Shown piece after piece: positions 19,879 through 28,256 of a stretch of DNA of 28,256 bases (position 1 is its first letter; every line of letters begins with the position of its first letter). The notes below the pieces were generated by a model, which was given only the letters and a program-made list of their open reading frames with translations, made no database searches and had not been told where the DNA came from. Made by a program: the position numbers and the translations under genes. Source of the DNA: Mesostigma viride (lineage: Eukaryota > Streptophyta > Mesostigmatophyceae > Mesostigmatales > Mesostigmataceae); contig RPFO01000690.1 in NCBI GenBank assembly GCA_009746045.1, positions 1-28,256 on the forward strand, in the 5' to 3' direction.

Positions 19879-21027
19879 TTAACTATTTTTGATAGGTTGT
19901 GTAAATAAAATTTTGCCTGTAGATTTTTGCCATACCTTTTTGACAATTACTTTAATTTTTTGACCAATATATTTAGAACCTGCATTTACAATAACCATAG
20001 TGCCATCTTCTAAATAACCAATACCTTGTCCTAATCTTTTACCTTTTCTGACTATTTGTAAATAAAAACTTTCTCCTGACAAATAAGGTAATTTTAATAA
20101 TTCAATTAATTTGTTTATATTGATAATTAATGGAAATAAATTACTTATTAATAATTGTGAAATATTAGATTCTTTGATGTTATTTGAACAACTACTCATC
20201 AATACAATATTTTGTTGTTCATTATTATATGTTTTATTATATTTAAATAATACATTTTCATGACAATTTGTTAAAGATGATTCTAAAATGATTTGATCAA
20301 AATAATTATATTTCAATTCATTTAATCTCGAAAAACCAAGACGACCTAAATATTTATCCTTAAAATTTTTGCTATTATTTAATATTTGTAATTCCTGAAT
20401 AGTTGATTTAGGAATTAAAACCAATCCTTCTACAAATTGACTTTGAAAAATGGCTATTATATTATGATTAATAATATAACTTGTATGAAGTACACGTGTA
20501 ATAGAAGGTCTTACTATCTTGTTATAAGAAAATATAGCTTCTGCCATTTCTGGCACGAGTATATTTAATAAATAATCACTATGAAAAGTGACTAAAATAA
20601 ATCCAGAATAACAAAGTATAGTTTGTATTAATAAACGTAAAAGATATTTAATAAATAAAAATTCTTTTAGAATAGAACTAATATCTAAAAAACTAAAATA
20701 TAAATTAGCAATAAATAAGGCACCTATAATACTTAATAAACTAGTAAAAAATATATCTACTGTGAAATTATTAATATAATTTAAAAAATTTTTATAATTA
20801 TTTTGAAAAACAAGTCCAATAGGAAAAGCAATTAAAGAACCTAATATCGATAAAACAAATTTAATTCCTAATGCATTTCCATAAAGTAATAAATTAGGAA
20901 AATAAACATTTATTATATATAAAGTAAACTCTGCGCCTAAAACCAGAAAAAAAAGAAGAAAAAAAATATTTAATAAAGTGTCTAATAATTTAGAAAATAT
21001 TAAAGCATCAATGTTTTGAAAATACAT
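19879..21027 (-). CDS. ycf81: Ycf81-like membrane protein with degenerate PIN and intact TRAM domain
   Basis: Numbered from the upstream in-frame TTG at 21054, the product is 391 residues; from the likely ATG it is 382. Four hydrophobic segments (about 18-50, 62-84, 100-124, 131-157) precede a PIN-like domain (about 185-320) and a TRAM domain (about 330-388). This is the layout of bacterial YacL and the plastid Ycf81 group. TRAM hallmarks are GKRLGQGIGYLEDGTMV, GSKYIGQK and a TGKILF ending. The bacterial PIN motif LDTSVIIDGRI appears here as LHTSYIINHNI, so both aspartates are gone. The following IQELQ glutamate is kept, but the later D in the bacterial ILTND segment is replaced by serines. 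I infer a membrane-anchored RNA-binding protein without nuclease activity. The ycf81 symbol rests on recognition of the layout, not on a search. Confidence 0.85.
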   Translation of the reverse strand: MYFQNIDALIFSKLLDTLLNIFFLLFFLVLGAEFTLYIINVYFPNLLLYGNALGIKFVLSILGSLIAFPIGLVFQNNYKNFLNYINNFTVDIFFTSLLSIIGALFIANLYFSFLDISSILKEFLFIKYLLRLLIQTILCYSGFILVTFHSDYLLNILVPEMAEAIFSYNKIVRPSITRVLHTSYIINHNIIAIFQSQFVEGLVLIPKSTIQELQILNNSKNFKDKYLGRLGFSRLNELKYNYFDQIILESSLTNCHENVLFKYNKTYNNEQQNIVLMSSCSNNIKESNISQLLISNLFPLIININKLIELLKLPYLSGESFYLQIVRKGKRLGQGIGYLEDGTMVIVNAGSKYIGQKIKVIVKKVWQKSTGKILFTQPIKNS

Positions 21028-21073
21028 ACATATATTTTTTTTATATATTGTCAAAATTATACAAAAATAAAAA

Positions 21074-21146
21074 CACGCCCTGTAGGACTTGAACCTACGA
21101 CATCAGGTTTTGGAGACCTGCGTTCTACCAACTGAACTAAGGACGC
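21074..21146 (-). tRNA. trnW-CCA: tRNA-Trp(CCA)
   Basis: Decodes UGG. The cloverleaf is complete, with G-U pairs in the acceptor stem (GCGTCCT with AGGGCGT) and a normal D-arm, TAGTTCAGTTGGTAGAA. It lies directly upstream of the ycf81-like gene, 51 bases from trnP. Confidence 0.96.
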
Positions 21147-21197
21147 ATTAAATGTGTTAATTATCAATTAATAAATAATAAAATACTAAAAATTCTT

Positions 21198-21271
21198 TCG
21201 GGATGACAGGATTCGAACCTGCGACGTCGGCTTCCCAAAAGCCGCACTCTACCAAACTGAGTTACATCCCG
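21198..21271 (-). tRNA. trnP-UGG: tRNA-Pro(UGG)
   Basis: Reads proline codons CCN. The seven acceptor pairs are perfect, the anticodon arm reads CGGCTTTTGGGAAGCCG and the T-arm CAGGTTCGAATCCTG. It reads divergently from psaJ across a 653-base spacer. Confidence 0.96.
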
Positions 21272-21924
21272 TTATTGCAGTTAGCAGATAGTATAATAGC
21301 ATGAAAATATAATAGAGATATACATTTATATACAAAAAATGATTGAATATAAGAAATATATTTTTATGTTTCAAATTAATAATAAAAATAATTCCTATTT
21401 GTAATATTAAGTCAATAAATAACAAAGATTATCACCAATAATAATAAAATATTCAAAACTAAATATTTTTTTATATTTTATAAAAAGTATGTCTTATTGT
21501 TTCCAATTATTAGTCAAATATATGAGAAATTATTTACCATTAATATTGATTTATTGAACAATCATGTTTTTTTTTATTTTATTGCTATATAATTTTTATA
21601 TAAAAGTAACAAAAAAATATTTTTACTAAAACATATGTATATTTTTATATTTTGAAAATATACAGGTTATTTATTGGAAATAAAATTGAACTAAAGATTT
21701 AGATGCAAATCAAAATCTCTATTCTTTTCTAAAACAAATTGTTACTTATTTAGAAAAAATGAGTAAGCATAATATTTTTTTATATATGAAAACATTTTCA
21801 TAATAATAATCATAAAAGGCTTACAAAAAAAATATTATATTTCATTTATTTAATTAATTAATATTTTTTTTCTATTTTCCTATATTATATTGTGAAATAA
21901 AAAAGCTTTGAAGGAGAAATATCA
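21272..21924. other. trnP-psaJ divergent spacer, right copy, no gene recognised
   Basis: Very AT-rich. It contains a GAAAA-C-ATTTTC type mini-hairpin near 21788-21800 but no frame longer than a few dozen codons with plausible composition. Likely promoter region for psaJ-rpl33-rps18 rightward and trnP-trnW leftward. Confidence 0.55.
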
Positions 21925-22053
21925 ATGCAAGATTTTCAGAAATATCTTTCCACAGCACCTGTGTTAGCAACTATATGGTTTATTATTCTTGCTGGATTAT
22001 TAATTGAAATCAATCGCTTTTTCCCTGATGCATTATTAGTTCCTATGAAATAA
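21925..22053 (+). CDS. psaJ: Photosystem I reaction-centre subunit IX
   Basis: PsaJ is a one-helix photosystem I subunit that stabilises PsaF. The 42 residues read [19 protein letters not shown] followed by a hydrophobic helix and the conserved [16 protein letters not shown] end. The gene is too short for most frame finders. A GAAGGAGAAA ribosome-binding site lies 7-8 bases before the ATG. It heads psaJ-rpl33-rps18, an arrangement common in plastids. Confidence 0.95.
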   Translation: MQDFQKYLSTAPVLATIWFIILAGLLIEINRFFPDALLVPMK

Positions 22054-22081
22054 ATAATCTATCTTTCTATATTAAACGTGA

Positions 22082-22095
22082 TGTGCATATGCACA
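22082..22095. promoter_or_regulatory. Perfect 14-bp palindrome in psaJ-rpl33 spacer, right copy
   Basis: Mirror of 10505-10518. It lies 28 bases beyond the psaJ stop; a role as a processing hairpin is an inference. Confidence 0.4.
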
Positions 22096-22302
22096 CAAGA
22101 TATATAAATAATCTATATCTTTTTTTCTATACAAATAGATAAATAAGAGAAATGGTTATTCTATCTACTAAAAAATTATTGATTATAAACATAATTAATT
22201 TAGAAAAATCTACAAATTAGATTGATAGAAAACTTTTATATTTGATTCAAAATTATAATCGCGATATTTTATAAAAAGGGGAACAATAAAAAGGATATAT
22301 AT

Positions 22303-22497
22303 ATGGCAAAAACAAAAGGTATAAGAATAAGTATCACATTAGAATGTACTTCTTGTAAAAATAATAACAATAAACGTTCTACTGGTATTTCAAGATATAT
22401 GACTCAAAAAAATCGTCGTAATACGCCTAATAGATTAGAATTAAAAAAATTCTGCTCTCATTGTAATCAATCGACTATTCATAAAGAAATAAAATAA
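22303..22497 (+). CDS. rpl33: 50S ribosomal protein L33
   Basis: L33 lies near the ribosomal E site. The 64-residue frame starts [18 protein letters not shown] and has two CXXC pairs (Cys15/18 and Cys51/54), making it the zinc-binding form of L33. The length is standard. An AAAAGGAT element lies about 10 bases before the ATG. It is followed by rps18 after 45 bases. Confidence 0.96.
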   Translation: MAKTKGIRISITLECTSCKNNNNKRSTGISRYMTQKNRRNTPNRLELKKFCSHCNQSTIHKEIK

Positions 22498-22542
22498 TAT
22501 ATATTTTTTTTAGATTTAAATAATATTACAAAATTTACAATT

Positions 22543-22758
22543 ATGACTTTTTCTCGTCGTCGCACATCCCCAATCAAACCAACAGATTCTATAGATTATA
22601 AAAATATAGATTTATTAAGTCAATTTATAACAGAACAAGGGAAAATATTACCAAGACGTGTTAATAATATAAGTGCTAAGCAACAACGTGCAATTACTAA
22701 AGCTATAAAACAAGCACGCTTTTTAACTTTATTACCTTTTCTTAATCAAGAAATTTAA
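22543..22758 (+). CDS. rps18: 30S ribosomal protein S18
   Basis: S18 pairs with S6 on the small-subunit platform. The 71 residues include the family signature [19 protein letters not shown] and [20 protein letters not shown], followed by [11 protein letters not shown]. It is short but complete. It is convergent with rpl20, with a 13-bp hairpin between them. Confidence 0.96.
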   Translation: MTFSRRRTSPIKPTDSIDYKNIDLLSQFITEQGKILPRRVNNISAKQQRAITKAIKQARFLTLLPFLNQEI

Positions 22759-22792
22759 ATTCAAAATGATTCTTTGGAAACATATGTTGTGA

Positions 22793-22826
22793 TTAATTTC
22801 CTATGTTTCTTCACATAGGAAATTAA
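22793..22826. terminator. Perfect 13-bp hairpin between rps18 and rpl20, right copy
   Basis: Mirror of 9774-9807, placed 34 bases after the rps18 stop and 9 bases before the rpl20 stop on the opposite strand. Confidence 0.75.
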
Positions 22827-22835
22827 CCAGAATAT

Positions 22836-23183
22836 TTAAGAATTGGATTCCATAACAATTTGAGAAAATACTGGACCATCCAAAAGAGCAATTTGTGCTA
22901 AAATTTTTCGATTTAATAAAATATTGGATGTTTTTAATTGATTAATTAATTGACTATAACTGATATTATTTTGACGTGATGCTGCATTAATTCTAGCAAT
23001 CCATAACTTTCTAAAATCTCGTTTTTTTCTAGCTCTATCCCTATAAGCATATCTTAAAGATTTAATTATTTGTTGATTTGCTGTACGAAATAGTACAGAA
23101 TGTGCTCCACGAAATCCTTTAGCTAAATTAAGAATTTTGTTACGATGTTTACGAGCAACATTGCCTCGTTTTACTCTTGTCAT
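22836..23183 (-). CDS. rpl20: 50S ribosomal protein L20
   Basis: L20 binds 23S rRNA early in large-subunit assembly. The 115 residues have the very basic N-terminal helix ([20 protein letters not shown]), [18 protein letters not shown], the [18 protein letters not shown] block and [17 protein letters not shown]. The length is normal for plastids. It has its own leader on the ftsH-like side, 242 bases from trnD. Confidence 0.96.
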   Translation of the reverse strand: MTRVKRGNVARKHRNKILNLAKGFRGAHSVLFRTANQQIIKSLRYAYRDRARKKRDFRKLWIARINAASRQNNISYSQLINQLKTSNILLNRKILAQIALLDGPVFSQIVMESNS

Positions 23184-23425
23184 ATATTTTTATTCTTTTT
23201 TATGTGTCTTTATTAAACTAGAAAATAATTATTTTTTCAATAAAATCTAATATATAATAAAATATATTAGAAAAATGATTACCTGAAATGAAATAAATGT
23301 TTAAATCTATGCTCCTTATTCAAGATACTATAAGTGCTTGTAGTATATTATATTTATAAAATATAAATAATATATTTGACAAATAAACTATAATCATGGC
23401 ACTATGGTAGCATAATAACAACTGT

Positions 23426-23499
23426 GGGATTGTAGTTCAACTGGTTAGAGCACCGCCCTGTCAAGGCGGAAGTTGCGGGTTCGAACCCCGTCAGTCCCG
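23426..23499 (+). tRNA. trnD-GUC: tRNA-Asp(GUC)
   Basis: Full cloverleaf: acceptor GGGATTG with CAGTCCC (one G-U), D-arm TAGTTCAACTGGTTAGA, anticodon loop CTGTCAA with GTC, and a perfect GCGGGTTCGAACCCCG-type T-arm. Confidence 0.97.
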
Positions 23500-23516
23500 A
23501 TATTATTTTTCTTCCA

Positions 23517-26189
23517 TTACCATGCTTTCCAAGTTTTTGTTGGTATTTTAATACCATATGAATTGACTACTAAATGGATTTCTTTTTGAGATATACTCTT
23601 ATTTTTTAAAACAAGAGATGCTAAATGATCCAATAATTGTTCATTAGATTTTAAAAAATCATATGTATATTGAAATAAAGTATGTAATATAGAAACTATT
23701 TCCATATCTAGATTTCTAGATGATTCATTTGAATAAATATATTGTTTTTTAATAAAATCAAATTGCCATGGATAATCTTGTTCATACCAAAATTCATTAA
23801 AATCTAATATAGAAGCAGCTTGAGAATATTTTCTCAATTCTCTATTGGTTTTTAATGTAACTTTATTTTGAATAAGATCATTAATTTTAGTAACAAATGG
23901 ATCTTTAATATTATTTTCATTTTCAGAATTTAGATAATGTATAACTCCTGTAACAGAATCTAACAAACCAAATTCAACAATATGATGTGCAATATTATAA
24001 GCTCCTTGAATATTAGGATCATATGTTTTATTCAAATATGTACTTATTTGGCCAGGATAAAAATCAAACAATATACTTTCTGCAGCTCTTCCTGCTAATA
24101 AACCAACTATTTTTTGTACAAAATAATCTATATTATTAGTAGAAATAATATCTGATGAAGGAACTTTCAGATTTTCTCTTTCAATTTCCAAATAACGATC
24201 ATTTAATGGTTTTGGAAATAATTTAACCGAATAAACAGGTCTGCATTCTGGTAGTAAAGTATGAATTAAAGCAATTCCAGCTTCATGATAAGCTGTTCGA
24301 TAAAAATCATATTTACCAAAAGCTAGTTCATAATTGGAAATGATATGTCTAATTCTAGATACACGTTCTAATGCTCTATCAAAAGTATCCTCATTAATAA
24401 CTGGAATAGTTTTTTGTTGATTTCTTGATTCTAAAGCTGATAAAAGAAGAATGTTATCTGCTAAAAGTCTTAAATCACAACCATTAAGACCAATAGAGCG
24501 TTCTGCCATCATAGTTTTAGTTGTATCATCTACTAATGCTTTAGTATTACGTAAAAAAATTCTAAGAATATCTTTTCTTTCTTCAAAAAATGGTGGAGAA
24601 AATACAATTTGACGATCAAAACGTCCAGGACGCATAATGGCATCATCCAAAGTTTCTATTCTATTTGTAGCGCCAATAATTATCAAATCATTTCTTTTTT
24701 TGTATCCATCCATGTAAATTAAAAACTGCATTAATACAGTATCAGAAGGTTTTTGATCTATATTAATATTGGAACCTTCAATTGAGTCTCCAATTGTTTT
24801 CAATTGTTCTAATTGTTTATTAGCTTCTTCTCTTCTTTCAGCAATAGAATCTATTTCATCTATATATAAAATACATGGACTAATATTCTGAATTTGTTTG
24901 AAAAGATCGTCAACGCGTGCATTAGCCACTCCTTCTTCTCTACATCTAAATTGTGAACCTTCTACATACAAATATGGTGTTTCTGCTTCATAAGACATAG
25001 CTTTAGCCATTAATGTTTTTCCTGTACCTGGAGGTCCAGCAAACAAATACCCCATAGGATAACTATTAGAATAATTTTTTTGTTTAAGCAAAAAAGCTAC
25101 TGTAGCCAATTCCTGTTTCAGAGATTCCATACCACCTATGTCTCTAAAGGTTATAGCTTTTGCAACAAATTTTTGAATAGTACTTATTTCTATATCATGA
25201 ATATTTTTTAAATTATTTTTAATATTTTCTTTTTCTTCAGAATTAAATTGATATGACCACCATAGAACAAATACAGGAGCAAGCCAAATTCTTAAAACAA
25301 TATATGGAAATAAAAAAAATTGAATTGGTAATTTGTGAAAAAATAAAATATTTTCCTTATTCTTTAATACTAAAGGATATTTATCAATTTTTGGATCTAA
25401 AATAGTTCTATTATTTTTTATTTTCATAATATTTGAACTATTTTTCGTCAAATTACAAATATCAAAATTTCTATAACTAAAAATTTGTTCACTATTTTCT
25501 AATCCTAGTCCTAAAGGAAGATATATCCATTTTTCTGGCATATTAAATATCGTTTTAATATCAGATATTTTTGAATGCATTTTCCATCTTAATATACTGT
25601 TAGTTGGAAGAGAATTTCCTAGCAATTCTTTAGATTTCTGATGTGTTAAAAGATCAGTTATTTTGATAATACATGTATTTGTACTATTAATTTCTAACTG
25701 ATTAATATTATTCATTTTTTTGAAAAGAAAACCATTAATTTGAGATTCAAAATAAGGAAAAGATTGAAAAACTCCATTAGATTGGAAATAAGTTAATACA
25801 AATAAACTTGTTATTAGTACTCTAGTAAATTTATTACTAGTAATTCTTATAAATGAATTAGGTTTATAAACTGATTGAATAATAATACGAGCTTGTTTTC
25901 TTTGTTCTTCATCTGTATTTTGAGCCCAACGACTATGTCTAGGAGATTGTAAACCAAGTGGATCTTCTACAGAACTATAATAAAAAACATCTGTAACTGT
26001 TACTTTTTCTGTAATATTCCAAACTTTAATAAAAATCGTATAAAATGACTGTTCTAATAATTTAGGAGCTCTATCTATTTCTCTATAAATTTCTCGATAA
26101 CGTGTAGGTATTAATAATGCTGGAACATGAAAAAAGACTTCTTTGACTTCTTTGATCATGTTACTAAGACTCATATGATTTTGCTGCAT
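23517..26189 (-). CDS. FtsH-like AAA+ protein with degenerate protease centre (FtsHi/Ycf2-like)
   Basis: The 890-residue frame has hydrophobic segments at about 118-138 and 285-312, then an FtsH-type AAA+ module: Walker A GPPGTGKT (385-392), Walker B ILYIDEID (DE at 444-445) and RPGRFDR with arginine fingers (520-526). The peptidase-like domain follows. In the zinc motif, FtsH has HEAGH but this protein has HEAGI (635-639), so one metal ligand is missing. In the pore loop, the FtsH F-V-G aligns with E-E-G (418-420). An insertion of about 30 residues follows Walker B. The family knowledge is that plastid Ycf2 and FtsHi proteins are protease-dead FtsH relatives acting as an ATP-driven motor at the inner envelope for protein import; I infer the same for this gene. 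At 890 residues it is much shorter than land-plant Ycf2. Chlorophyte plastids often annotate such genes as ftsH. An AAGGA lies about 16 bases before the ATG. Confidence 0.92.
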   Translation of the reverse strand: MQQNHMSLSNMIKEVKEVFFHVPALLIPTRYREIYREIDRAPKLLEQSFYTIFIKVWNITEKVTVTDVFYYSSVEDPLGLQSPRHSRWAQNTDEEQRKQARIIIQSVYKPNSFIRITSNKFTRVLITSLFVLTYFQSNGVFQSFPYFESQINGFLFKKMNNINQLEINSTNTCIIKITDLLTHQKSKELLGNSLPTNSILRWKMHSKISDIKTIFNMPEKWIYLPLGLGLENSEQIFSYRNFDICNLTKNSSNIMKIKNNRTILDPKIDKYPLVLKNKENILFFHKLPIQFFLFPYIVLRIWLAPVFVLWWSYQFNSEEKENIKNNLKNIHDIEISTIQKFVAKAITFRDIGGMESLKQELATVAFLLKQKNYSNSYPMGYLFAGPPGTGKTLMAKAMSYEAETPYLYVEGSQFRCREEGVANARVDDLFKQIQNISPCILYIDEIDSIAERREEANKQLEQLKTIGDSIEGSNINIDQKPSDTVLMQFLIYMDGYKKRNDLIIIGATNRIETLDDAIMRPGRFDRQIVFSPPFFEERKDILRIFLRNTKALVDDTTKTMMAERSIGLNGCDLRLLADNILLLSALESRNQQKTIPVINEDTFDRALERVSRIRHIISNYELAFGKYDFYRTAYHEAGIALIHTLLPECRPVYSVKLFPKPLNDRYLEIERENLKVPSSDIISTNNIDYFVQKIVGLLAGRAAESILFDFYPGQISTYLNKTYDPNIQGAYNIAHHIVEFGLLDSVTGVIHYLNSENENNIKDPFVTKINDLIQNKVTLKTNRELRKYSQAASILDFNEFWYEQDYPWQFDFIKKQYIYSNESSRNLDMEIVSILHTLFQYTYDFLKSNEQLLDHLASLVLKNKSISQKEIHLVVNSYGIKIPTKTWKAW

Positions 26190-26259
26190 TGGTTAAAAAA
26201 TCCTTTTTACTTATTCATAAAAGTAATACACAAAAAATATTTCATAATTATTGCGGCTT

Positions 26260-26347
26260 CGGAGAAGGAGGGATTCGAACCCTCGGAACCTAAAAAGGTT
26301 CATCTGATTTCAAATCAGACGCAATCGACCATCTCTGCCACCTCTCC
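26260..26347 (-). tRNA. trnS-UGA: tRNA-Ser(UGA)
   Basis: An 88-base class II tRNA: acceptor GGAGAGG with CTTCTCC (one G-U pair), TGA anticodon in CTGATTTGAAATCAG, long variable arm GAACCTTTTTAGGTTC and T-arm GAGGGTTCGAATCCCTC. All stems pair, unlike the left copy. It is divergent from psbZ and co-oriented with the ftsH-like gene 71 bases downstream. Confidence 0.96.
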
Positions 26348-26671
26348 TATAACTATTAGTTTATAAAATAGCAATTCATAAATGTTTTCTTTTATGTTAT
26401 CTATATAAGTGTTACTATACAATTATATATGGAAATTGTTACTATAGTTATTATTGACTGATATTTTTATATAAATAAAAAAAGAACATTTTTTATTTGA
26501 TGAAATCAAACAGTTATGCATAAAATTAAAAATTAAGTTAAATAATTTTTTTTATGTATAAAAATTATGCATAAAACAAAACGCATGTTTTTTTATAAAT
26601 TAGCTGTATTTCATTTAAAAAAAGAAATAAAATACTATTTATAGTGTTCATATATTGAGGAGAAACACACT
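26348..26671. other. trnS-psbZ divergent spacer, right copy
   Basis: AT-rich, 324 bases. Two copies of a TTATGCATAAAA-type word (near 26514-26526 and 26566-26577) are visible, perhaps part of a stem-loop. No gene is recognised. Confidence 0.5.
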
Positions 26672-26866
26672 ATGCTTGCTGCATTTCAATTAACAGTTCT
26701 TGCATTAATTGCAACATCTTTTCTAATGGTTATTGGCGTTCCTGTAATATTTGCTTCTCCAGAAGGTTGGGTAAAATCCAAGAATTTATTGGTTTTTTCT
26801 GGAGCTCTATTATGGATTAGTTTAGTATTTGCTGTAGGCATTCTAAATTCTTTTGTTGTTTTATAA
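26672..26866 (+). CDS. psbZ: Photosystem II protein Z
   Basis: PsbZ (formerly Ycf9) has two transmembrane helices and links the photosystem II core to its antenna. The 64-residue frame shows [28 protein letters not shown] and the C-terminal [17 protein letters not shown] strong GAGGAGA site precedes ATG. Families are usually 62 residues; around KNLLVFSG this copy has one residue more than the left copy's KNFVFS, so a three-base misread here is likely. It pairs with trnG downstream, as in many plastids. Confidence 0.94.
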   Translation: MLAAFQLTVLALIATSFLMVIGVPVIFASPEGWVKSKNLLVFSGALLWISLVFAVGILNSFVVL

Positions 26867-27189
26867 CAACAATATTTTTAATATTAGAATATTATTTTAG
26901 TTTATTAAAATTATTTATTTGAAATAAATAAATATATCTTAACTATTATTATCTGATTATAAATAATTAAATCAAATTATCTAAGAACAGTTTTTAATAA
27001 AAACATAGACAAATAATTAAAAAATTTTTGTAAACAAAGATATAATTCAAATTAGGAATTATATTAAATATTTCTTTCTTTTTTAGTCTAAAAAAAAGAT
27101 AAAAATATATTTTTTTATGTATACTTACACTTAAATATTTGTTTATTCATGAGTAATTTTTTGAATACTAGTTTTATGAAAAAAAAATT

Positions 27190-27221
<32 letters not shown>

Positions 27222-27314
27222 AATAATTGAATTCATTTCTTTATCATCCTTTTTCTTTTCTCTTATTTGATTGACAAATTAATTATTCTGTGGAATAATT
27301 CTTTATAATTTAAT
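26867..27314. other. psbZ-trnG spacer, right copy
   Basis: AT-rich, 448 bases, with an (ATT)n/(AAT)n tract near 27190-27225 and long T runs. It differs from the left copy by several indels, mainly in homopolymers and in the ATT tract. No gene is seen apart from the trnG promoter candidate. Confidence 0.55.
27271..27299 (+). promoter_or_regulatory. Candidate -35/-10 promoter for trnG
   Basis: TTGACA at 27271-27276 and AATAAT at 27294-27299 are separated by 17 bases, matching the consensus of the bacterial-type plastid RNA polymerase, and lie 16 bases upstream of the mature tRNA. A TATAAT at 27304 is too close to the tRNA to be its -10. The left copy has lost the TTGACA through base changes. 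Confidence 0.45.
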
Positions 27315-27386
27315 GCGGGTATAGCTCAGTGGTAGAGCGTAACCTTGCCAAGGTTGATGTCGCGCGTTCGAATCGCGTTACCCGCT
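27315..27386 (+). tRNA. trnG-GCC: tRNA-Gly(GCC)
   Basis: A 72-base cloverleaf: acceptor GCGGGTA with TACCCGC, D-arm TAGCTCAGTGGTAGA, anticodon loop CTTGCCAAG with GCC, T-arm CGCGCGTTCGAATCGCG. All stems pair. Confidence 0.97.
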
Positions 27387-27917
27387 CTAAAACAAATTAT
27401 ATTTAATTTAAAAATAATAATTATTATTTTTAAATTTGAAAAAAAGAATATTTTATAAAAACGGATTATTATATCTATAAAAAAAACCTTGCTCTGTTAA
27501 GCCCTCAAGGATATACTAATGGCAATGGAGTATTTCTCTTTGACAAGAGTGATGTTCATATTTGAATATTCTAGTTTCCATTGACTGAAAATTCAAGCAA
27601 CAATAAATATTGTTGTAGTGATAAAAATAGTTGTTAATTTGCAGAAAAGATGGAATTAGTTGCTTATAGCAACATTTATAACTTCTATAAGACAGAAACC
27701 TCTGCAAATGAACAAGTGAGTAGTAGTCTACAATCTTTACAAAAGCTTATTTTTACTTAACTAAATTAAGAATAAGTGAAAATGTCAAAGAAATAATATA
27801 ATTATAATTATACTTAGAAAAAATTCTAAGGGTATAGAGGTACACAATCCTCTTTATTGGTTTTGGATCTATCTCAAATAAGATAAGATCAATCTATTTT
27901 CACGTAAGGAGCTTGGC
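27387..27917. other. trnG-psbE spacer, right copy, unassigned
   Basis: 531 bases with somewhat less extreme composition than other spacers at 27490-27720. It holds a perfect palindrome CAACAATA-AA-TATTGTTG (27598-27615) and a GTTGC-TTATA-GCAAC hairpin (27659-27673). Short frames exist on both strands but none resembles a plastid protein, and each copy breaks them differently. A structured RNA or the psbE leader is possible. Confidence 0.45.
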
Positions 27918-28162
27918 ATGGCTGGTTCTACAGAGGAACGTCCTTTTAGTGACATATTACCAGTATTCGTTATTGGGTTATTCATAGTATTACTATTCCA
28001 TCTTTATTTGTTTCTGGATGGTTATTTGTAAGTACAGGTCTTGCTTATGACGTGTTTGGCACTCCTAGACCTAACGAGTATTTTACTGAAGATCGACAAG
28101 ATATTCCATTGATCACTGATCGTTTTAATGCTTTAGAACAATTAAATCAATATACTAAATAA
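27918..28162 (+). pseudogene. psbE: psbE, cytochrome b559 alpha subunit, right copy, one base missing
   Basis: PsbE and PsbF form cytochrome b559 in the photosystem II core, each giving one heme histidine. The frame starts [12 protein letters not shown] after an AAGGAG site, then shifts at GACATATTAC (27951-27960), where one base is missing. It continues correctly through [13 protein letters not shown] (heme His in WVIH), [19 protein letters not shown] and [12 protein letters not shown] to the stop. The 245 bases plus one give 82 codons, the usual length. The left copy has the missing base, so the break is almost surely an error. Confidence 0.93.
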
Positions 28163-28185
28163 ATTAATAAAAATAGATAAAAACA

Positions 28186-28256
28186 ATGGCAGCCGAAAAA
28201 ACAAATTCAGTATCCTATCTTTACAGTTAGATGGCTTTCTGTCCACGCATTAGCTG
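28186..28256 (+). CDS. psbF: psbF, cytochrome b559 beta subunit, cut by the window end
   Basis: It starts MAAEK 23 bases after psbE, the usual operon spacing. The conserved [16 protein letters not shown]-type block follows in a shifted frame, needing one base removed before the TAT codon. The heme-ligand histidine of the SVHAL segment is present. The gene runs off the window. Confidence 0.88.

Larger units (their letters stand above)
16332..28256 (-). repeat. Right arm of giant inverted duplication
   Basis: This is the mirror of the left arm, running from the fold-back in ycf4 out to a truncated psbF at the window end. It holds the better copy: the full 890-codon ftsH-like frame, an uninterrupted psbZ, and trnS and trnG that fold completely. 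It is not error-free at its distal end. psbE lacks one base near 27955 that the left copy has, and psbZ appears to have three extra bases. Confidence 0.97.

Noticed and set aside
26127-26366. Open frame over the start of the ftsH-like gene and trnS
   Set aside because: It runs antisense through the ftsH-like start and through the tRNA gene.
27516-27707. 63-codon frame on the minus strand between trnG and psbE
   Set aside because: It is not preserved in the left copy without breaks and matches no plastid protein I know.
1-28256. Canonical plastid inverted repeat
   Set aside because: No 16S, 23S or 5S rRNA genes are present, the spacer is only 63 bases, and the junction cuts a single-copy gene just before its stop.

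Overview
The window is AT-rich plastid (chloroplast) DNA from a green alga. Photosystem genes (psbE/F/L/J/Z, psaI, psaJ), ycf4, a complete non-split rps12, rps7, a plastid-encoded tufA, rpl19, rpl20, rpl33, rps18 and a damaged ndhB sit among plastid-type tRNAs. Plastid tufA plus rpl19, a Ycf81-like PIN/TRAM membrane protein and an FtsH-like gene point to a green lineage. ndhB narrows this to an ndh-bearing prasinophyte (Nephroselmis-like) or an early streptophyte alga; the exact taxon cannot be fixed from the window.

The dominant structure is a giant inverted duplication. Positions p and 32600-p are complementary, with the arms meeting at 16268/16332 around a 63-base single-copy spacer (16269-16331) inside the 3' end of ycf4. 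Every gene from psbF to ycf4 therefore occurs twice, in mirror order. Wherever I compared them, the arms match base for base from about 7306 to 16268 and from 16332 to about 25294. Outside this core they diverge by many small insertions, deletions and substitutions, and each arm is right at sites where the other is wrong. This is best explained as a fold-back (U-turn) chimera, from library preparation, amplification, sequencing or assembly, with poorly corrected distal ends. A real fold-back plastid molecule is the alternative.

With the mirror collapsed, the underlying locus reads: [tRNA fragment] - ndhB - unassigned stretch - psaI - psbJ/psbL/psbF/psbE - trnG(GCC) - psbZ - trnS(UGA) - ftsH-like - trnD(GUC) - rpl20 - rps18/rpl33/psaJ - trnP(UGG) - trnW(CCA) - ycf81-like - rps12 - rps7 - tufA - rpl19 - ycf4. 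Positions 1-4370 have no partner in the right arm and are the noisiest part. The right arm holds the better copy of psbZ, trnS, trnG and the full 890-residue ftsH-like gene.

The genes serve plastid translation (rps12, rps7, rps18, rpl19, rpl20, rpl33, tufA, tRNAs), photosystem I (psaI, psaJ, ycf4 assembly factor), photosystem II (psbE/F cytochrome b559, psbL, psbJ, psbZ) and the NDH complex (ndhB). Two proteins stand out. The FtsH-like AAA+ ATPase keeps its ATPase motifs but has lost the second histidine of HEXXH and the pore-loop F-V-G, so it resembles the FtsHi/Ycf2 import-motor class rather than a protease. The Ycf81-like protein keeps its membrane segments and TRAM domain, but its PIN domain lacks the usual acidic residues.
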